A stretch of 29,079 bases of DNA from an uncultured Eubacteriales bacterium (GTDB lineage: Bacteria > Bacillota > Clostridia > Christensenellales > Aristaeellaceae). The DNA lies in NCBI GenBank assembly GCA_900548145.1, contig URJB01000028.1:1-29079 (forward strand), in the 5' to 3' direction. Below the pieces are notes generated by a model. The model did no database searches, was not told the origin of the DNA, and saw only the letters and a program-made list of their open reading frames with translations. Shown here one piece after another: positions 14,715 to 22,049 of this stretch (the first letter of the stretch is position 1; each line of letters opens with the position of its first letter). The position numbers and the translations under genes were made by a program.

Positions 14715-15419
14715 TTACAGTCCCGCCGTCAGCGCGCCGCGCATTTCCTCCCACACCTCCGCGCCGTCGAAGTCCTCGGCTTCCAGCTCAAATTCCTTCT
14801 CCCAGATCACGCGGCCCTCGTAAACGCCGTCGGGATAGTCCGTCACCGTGGCGCGGAGAATCCGGTTGTCGTAGACGATGGCGAAGCTGTAGCTGCCGTC
14901 GGGGGAATCCTGCCAGCGGGAGCTGGTTTCAGCCCTCAGCACCCGCACGGGCGCTAGCTCCGTTCCCTGCCAGCGGTACACGCCGTACTCGCATTCCAGC
15001 CCCGCCATGCCGTTGTTGGCCTGAGTCCATACATAACCCCTGTCCGCATCCAGCCCGTAGTTGGCCAGCCCGGCCTCCTGCCCGGGGGGCGTGGCGTAGA
15101 CGTACTGCCGCCCGTCCCAGACGAAGAAATCATAAAATGCGTTGCTGGCCCCCAGCCGGGTGAGCGCCACTACATCCTCCACGCCGTCGAAGTTCACATC
15201 CTCCCTGTGAAGCACGGGCTCCTGCCGCTCGTCTGCGACAAGGTAGATTTCCTGCCCGTCGGGGGCCGTATAGCGGTAGATGGCGCCGCCGCCGGTAAGG
15301 GCCAGCTTTTCAACGCCGCTCCCGGCAGCCTCTGCCCCGGCCCCGCAGGCGGCCAGACTCCCCAGCAGGCACAGGACGGCCAGCCGGGAAAGGAAACGGC
15401 GGAATGGGAAACGCTTCAT
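14715..15419 (-). CDS. Predicted lipoprotein with an EF-hand-like VCBS/FG-GAP motif
   Basis: A 234-residue exported lipoprotein. The basic N-terminus and hydrophobic core end in lipobox LAAC with C25 as the lipidated cysteine. Residues 74-82 read DVNFDGVED, an Asp-rich calcium-loop motif of the kind found in VCBS/FG-GAP and XAC2610-like proteins, where it precedes a beta strand. The rest is rich in aromatic residues and beta strands (FFVWDGRQYVY, YSFAIVYDNR). I do not know its function; binding of a surface or extracellular ligand is plausible. GGGGAGG lies 7 bases before ATG 15419. The next gene downstream on the strand is hydF, with a hairpin between. Confidence 0.8.
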   Translation of the reverse strand: MKRFPFRRFLSRLAVLCLLGSLAACGAGAEAAGSGVEKLALTGGGAIYRYTAPDGQEIYLVADERQEPVLHREDVNFDGVEDVVALTRLGASNAFYDFFVWDGRQYVYATPPGQEAGLANYGLDADRGYVWTQANNGMAGLECEYGVYRWQGTELAPVRVLRAETSSRWQDSPDGSYSFAIVYDNRILRATVTDYPDGVYEGRVIWEKEFELEAEDFDGAEVWEEMRGALTAGL

Positions 15420-15502
15420 GAAAAAACCTCCCCGCTCTCATTTTCTGGTACGGGCATAGAACGAACGATCAAGAAAAAGCCCTGCCGAAGCAGGGCGAAA
15501 AT

Positions 15503-15958
15503 TTAATTTTTTTCCAGTTCTTCCGCTACCAGTTCGGCGCAGAAGGCCACGTACTGGGCACAATGGCGCTTTTTGTAATACTCTGGCGTGCGCTCGGAGG
15601 GAACAGGGGAGGCGGAAACGCCGTTTTTCTCCAGCAGTTCCCGGCACACGGAGGTGCCGTGCTTTTCCACAAAGCGCCCGTGCAGCTGCTGCACCTGCGC
15701 GTACAGGCGCTTCTTGCCGTCCAGATCCGCTCCGTCGGTGTAGCCCCGCAGGGCGCTCAACACCATGACCATCGCCGTGAACGCGCCGCAGGTGAACCGC
15801 AGCCCGCCGAGGCCGCCGCCCAGTCCGCCGGACAGGCGCAGAGCCGTTTCCCGGCTCATGCCCATCTCGTCGGCAAAGGCGGCGTACACGGATTGGGCGC
15901 AGTTGTGGCCCGACAGAAACAGCTCCCGGGCCAGCTCCGCTTTCTCGTTGGGATTCAT
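15503..15958 (-). CDS. C_GCAxxG_C_C family (probable redox) protein
   Basis: A 151-residue cytosolic protein of the clostridial C_GCAxxG_C_C family, thought to have a redox or metal role because of its spaced cysteines. Here they are C20 (GHNCAQSV), C57 (RFTCGAFTAM, where the usual motif ends in Gly), C105, C133 and C140 (HCAQYVAFC). The glycine-rich SGGLGGGLGGL (43-53) precedes the second cysteine. The start lies 3 bases after the Mrp gene stop, so it is very likely translated with it. That links it to iron-sulfur cluster handling by context only. Confidence 0.88.
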   Translation of the reverse strand: MNPNEKAELARELFLSGHNCAQSVYAAFADEMGMSRETALRLSGGLGGGLGGLRFTCGAFTAMVMVLSALRGYTDGADLDGKKRLYAQVQQLHGRFVEKHGTSVCRELLEKNGVSASPVPSERTPEYYKKRHCAQYVAFCAELVAEELEKN

Positions 15959-15961
15959 GGC

Positions 15962-16804
15962 TTACTTCCGCTCCCGGGGCTGGAGCTGGTCGATGGCGTT
16001 GGCGATTTCATCCAGCCAGTCGCCGTTGGTCAGCTCGATCATGCCCTTGTCCGCGCTGGCGGCCAGCTTGCGGTCGATGGGCAGGGCGGCGGTGTGGGGG
16101 ATGCCGTACTGCCTGGCGATCGCGTCCACGTGGCTCTCGCCGAAGACGGCGATCTTCTTGCCGCAGTCCGGGCACTGGACGTAGCTCATGTTCTCCACCA
16201 GACCGATGACGGGGATGTTCAGCATATCCACCATCTTGATGGATTTTTCCACGATCATGCCCACCAGCTCCTGAGGCGTGGAGACCAGCACCGCAGCGTC
16301 CACCGGGATGGACTGGCACACGGTCAGCATCACGTCGCCGGTTCCCGGAGGCATATCAATGAACAGCACGTCCTTATCGCCCCAGATCACGTCCGTCCAG
16401 AACTGGGTCACAGCGCCGGCGATGATCGGGCCGCGCCAGGCTACGGGGTCGCTGTCGTTTGGCAAAAGCAGGTTCAGGCTCATCACGTCGATGCCGGTAG
16501 TGGTGCGCACGGGGAAAATGCCCGTGTCGTTGCCCTCGGCCCGCTGCTTCAGGCCGAATTCCCGGGGAATGGACGGGCCGGTGATGTCCGCGTCCAGAAT
16601 GCCCACCTTCAGGCCCATGCGCTGCATGGTGACGGCCAGCAGAGACGTGACCATGGATTTGCCCACGCCACCCTTGCCGCTGCACACGCCGATGACCTTT
16701 TTGATGTGGCTCTGCTCATGGGGCTTCTGCAGCAGGCTTTCCGGTTCGGTGCGCTGGCCGCAGTTCTGCCCGCAGGTGGAGCAGTCGTGTGTACATTCGC
16801 TCAT
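15962..16804 (-). CDS. Mrp/NBP35 family iron-sulfur carrier P-loop ATPase
   Basis: A 280-residue ATPase that carries [4Fe-4S] clusters to apo-proteins. The N-terminal cysteine cluster CTHDCSTCGQNC (4-15) is the NBP35-like extension. The deviant Walker A GKGGVGKS occupies 43-50, followed by DADITGPS and DMPPGTGD (150-157). The dimer-interface CxxC is C211/C214 in CPDCGKK. The ribosome binding site GGAGGG is well placed before ATG 16804. It is followed within 3 bases by the cysteine-rich 15503-15958 gene and preceded by DUF3842, with a hairpin between. The symbol mrp is sometimes used; I leave it blank because several paralogues exist in Clostridia. Confidence 0.94.
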   Translation of the reverse strand: MSECTHDCSTCGQNCGQRTEPESLLQKPHEQSHIKKVIGVCSGKGGVGKSMVTSLLAVTMQRMGLKVGILDADITGPSIPREFGLKQRAEGNDTGIFPVRTTTGIDVMSLNLLLPNDSDPVAWRGPIIAGAVTQFWTDVIWGDKDVLFIDMPPGTGDVMLTVCQSIPVDAAVLVSTPQELVGMIVEKSIKMVDMLNIPVIGLVENMSYVQCPDCGKKIAVFGESHVDAIARQYGIPHTAALPIDRKLAASADKGMIELTNGDWLDEIANAIDQLQPRERK

Positions 16805-16834
16805 GATTTGTTTCCCTCCGTAAGTGATTGTCGG

Positions 16835-16860
16835 AAAAACCCGCTTTCAGCAGGCTTTTT
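16835..16860 (-). terminator. Hairpin with T-run between the DUF3842 and Mrp genes
   Basis: On the minus strand a stem of AAAAA, CC, T and GCT pairs with AGC, G, GG and TTTTT around a GAA loop, with one bulged G and one U-G pair. The right arm ends in a run of five T. It could be a leaky terminator that lowers mrp expression relative to the upstream genes. Confidence 0.5.
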
Positions 16861-16874
16861 CGCAAAAGACCGTT

Positions 16875-17303
16875 TTACTCGTCCGCCGCTTCCGTCTGTC
16901 CGGCCAGAGAAGCCGCCAGATGCGCCGCCTCCCGGATCAGGCTGTCCAGCCGCTGCTGGCCCACCCCGGCCACGTACAGGCCGCAGCGCTCCAGCGGCAC
17001 CAGCACCTTCTGGGCTTCGCTCAGGCTGATGGCCATGGCGATGGCGGGAGACACCTCGCCCAGCATGGAATTGGCGTTGAGCAGACCGGTAACGCCCACG
17101 ATGACGTCGGCGCTTTTGCACTGATAGCGGATAGCGTTCTCGCCGGTGGCACCCTGATCCGCCCCCGCCTTGAGCATGGCGGCGGTGGCCTGAGTGTTGG
17201 TGCCCAGCGCGATCAGGGGCTGGGTCGGCATTTCCCGCTTCAGGGCCGCGATCAGGCTTTTGCCCACGCCGCCGCCCTGTCCGTCGATGACCAGTATCTT
17301 CAT
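16875..17303 (-). CDS. DUF3842 family protein
   Basis: A 142-residue protein of the DUF3842 family, found mainly in Clostridia. The N-terminus MKILVIDGQGGGVGKSLI resembles a nucleotide-binding glycine loop, like the start of Mrp/MinD ATPases, but the rest is too short for a full P-loop ATPase. GTNTQATAAMLKAGAD and the hydrophobic stretch VIVGVTGLLNANSM are conserved-looking. Its start overlaps the stop of the upstream kinase gene by 4 bases, so translation is coupled. Function unknown; the repeated pairing with an Mrp ATPase is worth testing for a metal/cofactor role. Confidence 0.88.
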   Translation of the reverse strand: MKILVIDGQGGGVGKSLIAALKREMPTQPLIALGTNTQATAAMLKAGADQGATGENAIRYQCKSADVIVGVTGLLNANSMLGEVSPAIAMAISLSEAQKVLVPLERCGLYVAGVGQQRLDSLIREAAHLAASLAGQTEAADE

Positions 17304-18406
17304 GCGTCGCCCTCCCAGGGCATACTTTTGAGCCGGATTCTGGCCCGGCTCTGTATATCATACGCCTGAAAATAAGAATTTTCAAGGGGGATCCACACTT
17401 CCCGGAACCGCTCCAGCAGGGCGGGACTGCGTTTTTCGATACGCCGCAGCTGCTCGGCGGGGGAAACGCACAGAAAGACGGTCAGCGCGTCCGCAGCCCG
17501 GTAGCTTTCCTCAAAACGGGGGTGAAGGGCGTAGCTGCCCTCCACGATCCGCACGGGGCTTTGGGGAAGGAAGACGGGACGGGTCACGCCGTGGTGGCAG
17601 TCGAAGCTGCCGTAGGAGAAGGCCCTGCCCGCTATCAAGCCGGGCAGCACTTCCGAAAGGAAACGTTCGTAGTGGATGTTCCCGCCGGGCTGATTCAGCC
17701 GTTCCGGGGTGCGCAGCTCCGGCGGCAGGAAAAATTCGTCCATGTGGACAACCGGCGCGCCGTACAGGCGGCTCAGTTTTTCGGCCAGCGTGGTCTTGCC
17801 GGAGCCGCAGGGGCCGTCCAGCACGGCCAGCGAGGGCTTGCCCTGCGCGATTCGGTCTTCGATGGCGGAAAGCAGCGGCAGCAGAACGGCAAAGTCGCTG
17901 GAAACCACCCGATAGGCGGGGCGGTATGCCGCCCGGTAGCGGGGGGAATGGCTCGCCGGGGGATAACCGGCCGCGCGGTATTCGGCCAGATAGCCGTCCA
18001 GCGCAGCCGCCGAAAAGCGGGTTCGTCCCGCCAGCGCGGCCGCACGCAGAAGGCTCAAATCATGCTCAAAGCCCGGCAGACGCTCGTCGTCCTCCGTCAT
18101 CGGCGGCACGTCCTCCGCCGTCAGGGTCATCATCCGGGCCAGCCGCTCCGGCGGCAGGGCCCGGACGGCGGGCGCGGCCAGATTCATCCGGCACAGCCCG
18201 TTCCCGATGAAGGTAAAGGGAGGAAGGTCGGCGCTTTCCGGTGTTTCGTCCCGCTCTGCCCGGATTCGCTCCGCCAGTTGTCCGTCCGGCGGCAGCAGGT
18301 GGCCGCAGCCGAACCGGCTTTGGTACAGCAGCTTCACGCCGTCGCAGGGTTCCATTTCCGGCGTTTCCGCCAGCCGTTTATGAAGCAGCGCTTCGGTCAT
18401 GCTCAT
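17300..18406 (-). CDS. Uridine-kinase-like P-loop protein fused to an uncharacterised N-terminal domain
   Basis: A 368-residue two-domain protein. Residues 1-170 form a domain I cannot assign, with KLLYQSRFGCGHLLP and a C-terminal block YPPASHSPRYRAAYRPAYRVV; similar sequences occur as stand-alone clostridial proteins. Residues 185-368 are a uridine kinase/panthothenate-kinase-type domain. It has Walker A GPCGSGKT (198-205), the HMDEFFL substrate aspartate, RLNQPGGNIHYERF, IVEGSYALHP (Walker-B-like) and an Arg-rich lid RRIEKRSPALLERF. The phosphorylated substrate is not known. GGGAGG lies 8 bases before ATG 18406. It overlaps DUF3842 by 4 bases and follows an ECF S component gene by 35 bases. 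Confidence 0.8.
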   Translation of the reverse strand: MSMTEALLHKRLAETPEMEPCDGVKLLYQSRFGCGHLLPPDGQLAERIRAERDETPESADLPPFTFIGNGLCRMNLAAPAVRALPPERLARMMTLTAEDVPPMTEDDERLPGFEHDLSLLRAAALAGRTRFSAAALDGYLAEYRAAGYPPASHSPRYRAAYRPAYRVVSSDFAVLLPLLSAIEDRIAQGKPSLAVLDGPCGSGKTTLAEKLSRLYGAPVVHMDEFFLPPELRTPERLNQPGGNIHYERFLSEVLPGLIAGRAFSYGSFDCHHGVTRPVFLPQSPVRIVEGSYALHPRFEESYRAADALTVFLCVSPAEQLRRIEKRSPALLERFREVWIPLENSYFQAYDIQSRARIRLKSMPWEGDA

Positions 18407-18441
18407 GGAACGCGCCTCCCTTCCGTTGATTTCTTCCTAAC

Positions 18442-18975
18442 TTATTGCTGTTGGAACAGCTTGGCCTTTTCCAGCGCCAGCACGATGGCGGGGATCAGCA
18501 CGATCTGCAGCACGATGCCCGGCCATGCGTTGACGAAGCCGCCCATCCAGAAGGCCGCCAGCGTGAAGGCCTGCTCCGTCAGCAGACCGTAGATCGGAAT
18601 GCTGACCAGTCCCCATACCAGACGGCCGCCCACCAGCGCGGCCAGCAGGGAAAGGTAAACGCCCTTCACGCCGCCGTGCCAGCGGCTGTAGCACACGCCC
18701 GCCAGCGCGCCGTAGGCCGCCAGTTCAAAGGCCATGGCCAGCGCCGTGGGCACCATGGGCGGCATTCCGAACAGCACGCTGCGCAGGAGGGGCGTCACAA
18801 AGCCCACCAGCAGGCCCCATTTCCAGCCGCACACAAAGCCGCACAGCAGCACCGGCAGGTGCATGGGCAGCAGCATCCGGCCAAAGTTGGGGATGCCGCC
18901 CGTCAGGAACGGCAGCACCAGCCCCGCCGCCAGCAGCAGCGCGGAGATCACGAGACGTTTGGTTTTCGTAGACAT
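18442..18975 (-). CDS. ECF transporter S component (substrate unknown)
   Basis: A 177-residue membrane protein with about six hydrophobic segments, the substrate-binding subunit of an energy-coupling-factor vitamin transporter. Motifs such as GRMLLPMHLPVLLCGFVCGWKWGLL and PLLRSVLFGMPPMVPTALAMAFELAAYG are typical of an ECF S family common in Clostridia. EcfA/EcfT are not in the window, so it must share a common energising module. ATG 18975 is preferred over the adjacent in-frame TTG; GGAAGGA lies 10 bases upstream. A leader of about 100 bases contains a stem (19023-19038) but no vitamin riboswitch I can recognise. Being first in the run with a kinase, it may bring in the substrate that the kinase phosphorylates. 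Confidence 0.88.
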   Translation of the reverse strand: MSTKTKRLVISALLLAAGLVLPFLTGGIPNFGRMLLPMHLPVLLCGFVCGWKWGLLVGFVTPLLRSVLFGMPPMVPTALAMAFELAAYGALAGVCYSRWHGGVKGVYLSLLAALVGGRLVWGLVSIPIYGLLTEQAFTLAAFWMGGFVNAWPGIVLQIVLIPAIVLALEKAKLFQQQ

Positions 18976-19082
18976 CAAAAAATCATCCTTCCGTCATGAA
19001 GACATGCAAAATTCCCTTTTCTCCCTTCTTCGGAAGGGAAAAAGGACGCCTTCGTGACATCCGGATGAAAAGGTTGGTTCCG

Positions 19083-19111
19083 ATTATAACAGAGGTTTCG
19101 GCAAATGTCCA
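19083..19111 (-). promoter_or_regulatory. Promoter of the ECF-kinase-DUF3842-Mrp run
   Basis: On the minus strand: -35 TGGACA (19106-19111), 17-base spacer, perfect -10 TATAAT (19083-19088) with an extended TG one base before it. Confidence 0.8.
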
Positions 19112-19123
19112 GAACGCCGCCCG

Positions 19124-20113
19124 TTACGCGCCGAAGCAGGTGAACATCACGGCCAGATAGACGATGTACAGTCCCCCGGCCAGAAAGCCCATCCAGCGCT
19201 GGAACTTGCCCTTCCACAGGGCGGGAACCAGCACGGCGGCGCAGATGATGAGACAGGCGGGAATATCCAGCAGCATTCCCTGACTCTGGACGGGCAGAGG
19301 CTTGCCGAGGATCAGAGAGCACAGGGGCAGGATCAGGGTCAGATCCATGATGTTCGCGCCGATGATGTTGCCCACGGACAGGGAGGACTCCCTCTTGCGG
19401 ATGGCGGTCAGGGTGGTCACCAGCTCCGGCAGGGAGGTGCCGACGGCGATCATGGTGGCGGCCACGATGGCGTCGGGCACGCCCAGCAGGGCCGCGATGG
19501 CGGAGCCGTTGTCGATCAGCAGCTGAGCGCCCAGCACGATGCCCGCAGCGCCCAGTACGAATTTGACGATGTTGCCCGCCACGGTTTTGCCGCTGACGGC
19601 GAGCCGCTCCCCCTCTGCCTTCCTCTCCGTCCCCTGCTCCCGGCGGGCGGAGATCAGGCTTTCCGCCAGAAAGCCCGCGAAAATCACCAGAACCAGCAGA
19701 CCCTCGGCAACGGAAAGCCGGCCGTCCCGGGTGAAGCCGAACAGCGACAGAATAGCCGCCAGCAGCAGGCAGGCCTTCACGCCGAACTGCCTGCGCTCCA
19801 TCAGACACGTCATGCACACCAGCGACAGGCACATGATCAGCCCCGTATTGGCCGTTACCGAGCCCACCGCGTTGCCCACGGCAATATCCGCGTTGCCCTC
19901 CAGCGCCGCAAAGACGGACACCAGCATTTCCGGCAGGGTGGTGGCGAAGCTGACGATGGTCGCGCCGATGATGAATTTGGGAATGCCGGACGCTTCGGCG
20001 ATCCATCCGGCCGCGTCCACGAACAGGTCGCCGCCCTTGATGATGCATACAAGCCCCGCCGCAAACAGAAGGACGATCCAAAGCGGGGTACTGCCAGTGA
20101 AATTCAGGCTCAT
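19124..20113 (-). CDS. CaCA family cation antiporter (YrbG-like), riboswitch-controlled
   Basis: A 329-residue membrane protein with two homologous halves of about five helices each. The two alpha-repeats are GATIVSFATTLPEMLVSVFAA (near 50-70) and AATMIAVGTSLPELVTTLTA, each with the acidic residue that binds the cation, followed by AVGNAVGS and SVGNIIGAN. A hydrophilic loop rich in Arg/Glu separates the halves. The family is usually annotated calcium/sodium antiporter. The manganese riboswitch in its leader makes Mn2+ export the likelier physiological role here. GGAG lies 6 bases before ATG 20113. It is a single-gene transcript. Confidence 0.93.
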   Translation of the reverse strand: MSLNFTGSTPLWIVLLFAAGLVCIIKGGDLFVDAAGWIAEASGIPKFIIGATIVSFATTLPEMLVSVFAALEGNADIAVGNAVGSVTANTGLIMCLSLVCMTCLMERRQFGVKACLLLAAILSLFGFTRDGRLSVAEGLLVLVIFAGFLAESLISARREQGTERKAEGERLAVSGKTVAGNIVKFVLGAAGIVLGAQLLIDNGSAIAALLGVPDAIVAATMIAVGTSLPELVTTLTAIRKRESSLSVGNIIGANIMDLTLILPLCSLILGKPLPVQSQGMLLDIPACLIICAAVLVPALWKGKFQRWMGFLAGGLYIVYLAVMFTCFGA

Positions 20114-20143
20114 AACAAGCTCCTCTTTGGGATGAAATCATGC

Positions 20144-20194
20144 AAAAAAAGAGACTTTCCGCACGATCATCCTATGTGATGTGCTAAAAGTCTC
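20144..20194 (-). terminator. Riboswitch-controlled intrinsic terminator
   Basis: In the minus-strand RNA, GAGACTTT (20187-20194) pairs with AAAGTCTC (20151-20158). Inside it GCAC pairs with GTGC and ATCA with TGAT. Seven U follow. Its 5' arm overlaps the 3' strand of the aptamer P1 helix (20185-20190), so the two structures exclude each other. Confidence 0.85.
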
Positions 20195-20272
20195 ATTACC
20201 TGTCAATCAGGCGCATGGCCACCGGCGGAGGCCGGGAGATGTTGGCCATGCCTTGACAACTACTCCCTTTTA
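20185..20272 (-). ncRNA. yybP-ykoY (manganese) riboswitch aptamer
   Basis: On the minus strand the 5' side reads TAAAAGGGAGTAG and the 3' side TGAGACTTTTA, the conserved ends of the yybP-ykoY family. P1 pairs TAAAAG (20267-20272) with CTTTTA (20185-20190). Inside, TGTCAA pairs with TTGACA, ATGGCCA with TGGCCAT, and CCGGC with GCCGG around a CTCC loop. Known members bind Mn2+ and switch on exporters such as MntP and TerC-like proteins. Here Mn2+-stabilised P1 should block the overlapping terminator and turn on the antiporter. Confidence 0.85.
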
Positions 20273-20281
20273 ACGGAAGGT

Positions 20282-20310
20282 AGCATAGCACAACAAAAGA
20301 AGGAAGTCAA
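20282..20310 (-). promoter_or_regulatory. Promoter of the riboswitch-antiporter transcript
   Basis: On the minus strand: -35 TTGACT (20305-20310), 17-base spacer, -10 TATGCT (20282-20287). Transcription should begin just before the aptamer. Confidence 0.8.
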
Positions 20311-20340
20311 TCCGGAAAATCCCGCTGAAAAAGCAGGGAC

Positions 20341-20393
20341 AAAAGCGGCCCCGAAGGGAAGAAAACCCATGGTTTTCCTCTCCTCGGGGCCGC
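20341..20393 (-). terminator. Terminator of rnpB
   Basis: A 10-bp GC stem (20345-20354 with 20384-20393) is capped by a second helix including GAAAACC/GGTTTTC. Four T follow on the minus strand. Confidence 0.8.
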
Positions 20394-20394
20394 A

Positions 20395-20740
20395 GGGCAA
20401 CGGGCGCGGTCGTAAGCCGAGTTCTGTCGTTGGACGATCATCTATCTACTCCCCGCGTCGCCGCGAGGCTCTAGCGATCTCTTTAGAAGCACGACGAGCA
20501 GCCGTATCGCTTCTGGTCGGATCTTGCATCGGGTGGGGTTTACAGCGGAACCGTGTCGCCACGGCCCGGGTGAGCTCTTACCTCGCCTTTCCAGCCTTAC
20601 CCGGGCAAAAGCCCGGGCGGTATATCTCTGTTGCACTCTCCTTGGAGTCGCCTCCACCAGCCGTTAGCTGGCACCCTGCTCTGTGATGCTCGGACTTTCC
20701 TCATGGTATCCCACGCGATCGCCTGGCCGCCCCATTGCCC
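20395..20740 (-). ncRNA. rnpB: RNase P RNA (bacterial class A)
   Basis: The catalytic RNA of RNase P, which trims tRNA 5' ends. On the minus strand it starts GGGCAATGGGGCG and ends CGCGCCCGTTGCCC, which pair as helix P1. GAGGAAAGTCCGAGC is conserved region I, and ACAGAACTCGGCTTACG near the 3' end is the universal distal motif. The P15-type loop and GGTAAGAGCTCACCCGGG stretch also fit. Length is about 346 nt. The ends are set from P1 and the flanking promoter and terminator. Confidence 0.96.
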
Positions 20741-20744
20741 GTCC

Positions 20745-20773
20745 AGCATAGCACGCCCGGCGGGGGAAGTCAA
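20745..20773 (-). promoter_or_regulatory. rnpB promoter
   Basis: On the minus strand: -35 TTGACT (20768-20773), 17-base spacer, -10 TATGCT (20745-20750). The hexamers are identical to those of the riboswitch promoter at 20282-20310. Confidence 0.8.
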
Positions 20774-20783
20774 GCAGGAGGTC

Positions 20784-21707
20784 TTATTCCCCCGCCTTTT
20801 CCGTCAGCGCTTCCAGCGCCGTCAGCTCGTGGCCGTCCTCGTCGGTGTATTCGCCGCTGAAATAGACCGTGACCCGGTCGCCCATGGCGGGGCGGGTCGC
20901 AGACTCGGCGGAGTCTTCCTGTTCATCGGCCGTTTCGGCCGGCTCGTTTTCGGCTTCGTCTTCAGCGGAGGCCTTTTCTTCGCCCTTGTCCTCAACGGCG
21001 CCTTCTTCTTTGTTTTCTTCAGAGACTTCGCCTTCCACGGCTTCTTCGGCTTCGTTCTCCGTCCCCTCGTCGGCAGACAGCAGCACGCCGAAAACCGTTT
21101 CGTCCGTCAGGGTCACGTCGTACTCCATTTCATCGTCCGTCCGCAGCACGAAGCCGGTCTCCGTCATTTCCAGCACCGTGCCCTGCAGCTCCGGTGTCAC
21201 GATCTTCCGGGCGGCGATCTGCCCGGGCAGGCTCATTGCCATGACGCCGTCAAAGTAAACGGTCACGGTCATGCCCGCGTAAACGGGGGTGGTCAGGTCG
21301 CCCTGATGGACGATCACCTCGCCCAGCTCCGTCTGCATCAGGAAGGTGTTTTCCTCCTCGTCTACGCTTTCCACCTGACCGGCCAGCCAGTAGCAGGTAA
21401 CGCGGTCGGCGTGGGCCTGCGGGGGGATGCTCTTGGTCAGGCGACCGTCGCTTTCCACGATGACATACATGCCGACGTCCAGATCTTCCAGCGTTTCAAA
21501 GCCGTCCAGCGCGGTCTGCTCGTCCACGTTGAAAAGAATTTCCCGGCCGTCGGCCTCCTGCATCACGAAGCCGTCCTCCAGAATTTCCGTAAGGGTTCCT
21601 TCCCATACCACAGGGCTCTCGTCCGCGGCGCTCGCGGCTCCCGTCAGGCAAAAGGCGGCGGTCAGGGCCAGCAGCAGCGCGGCGATCCGTTTGTGTTTCA
21701 TCATCAT
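20784..21707 (-). CDS. Secreted protein with three beta-rich repeats and an acidic insert
   Basis: A 307-residue exported protein of unknown function. A signal peptide (cleavage near ASA-AD, residue 27) is followed by three related segments of about 60 residues (roughly 34-98, 109-168 and 175-285). Each begins like GTLTEILEDGFVMQ, GQVESVDEEENTFLMQ or GTVLEMTETGFVLRT and ends in a strand such as GMTVTVYFDG or GDRVTVYFSG, suggesting small OB-like barrels. The third repeat is split by an acidic low-complexity insert (about 212-271, mainly Glu, Ala, Asp). AGGAG lies 8 bases before ATG 21707. I see no sure promoter or partner; the rnpB promoter starts just after its stop. Confidence 0.8.
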   Translation of the reverse strand: MMMKHKRIAALLLALTAAFCLTGAASAADESPVVWEGTLTEILEDGFVMQEADGREILFNVDEQTALDGFETLEDLDVGMYVIVESDGRLTKSIPPQAHADRVTCYWLAGQVESVDEEENTFLMQTELGEVIVHQGDLTTPVYAGMTVTVYFDGVMAMSLPGQIAARKIVTPELQGTVLEMTETGFVLRTDDEMEYDVTLTDETVFGVLLSADEGTENEAEEAVEGEVSEENKEEGAVEDKGEEKASAEDEAENEPAETADEQEDSAESATRPAMGDRVTVYFSGEYTDEDGHELTALEALTEKAGE

Positions 21708-21968
21708 AAAAATAACTCCTTTCCGTTTTGGGTTCCACTGAAAGGACGAACCGACGGGCGGGAATGTTCCCCGGCTGCGCTGACAAATTTTCGCTTTTGG
21801 TACCGGGGAGGCTTTTACAAAGCCGTTTTTTTGACGATTTCCTCATTTGAAGAAGCAAAATGTACGACTGACGATAGCAAATCAGACCTGTTTTATTACA
21901 AATAAAACATCTTCATAAAAAGTTCCTGTTTTTACAGCGGAAAAAATACGAACATTCCGTCTCTCCGC

Positions 21969-21997
21969 TTGAAAAACCGTTCCGGTCATGCTATACT
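21969..21997 (+). promoter_or_regulatory. Strong promoter of the BMP solute-binding gene
   Basis: -35 TTGAAA (21969-21974), 17-base spacer, -10 TATACT (21992-21997), with an extended TG (21989-21990) before it. The match to consensus plus extension suggests high expression. Confidence 0.85.
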
Positions 21998-22049
21998 TAC
22001 GGAGAGGTCCTGATAAAAAGGACGCAATGTATGAAGGAGGAAAAACCCC

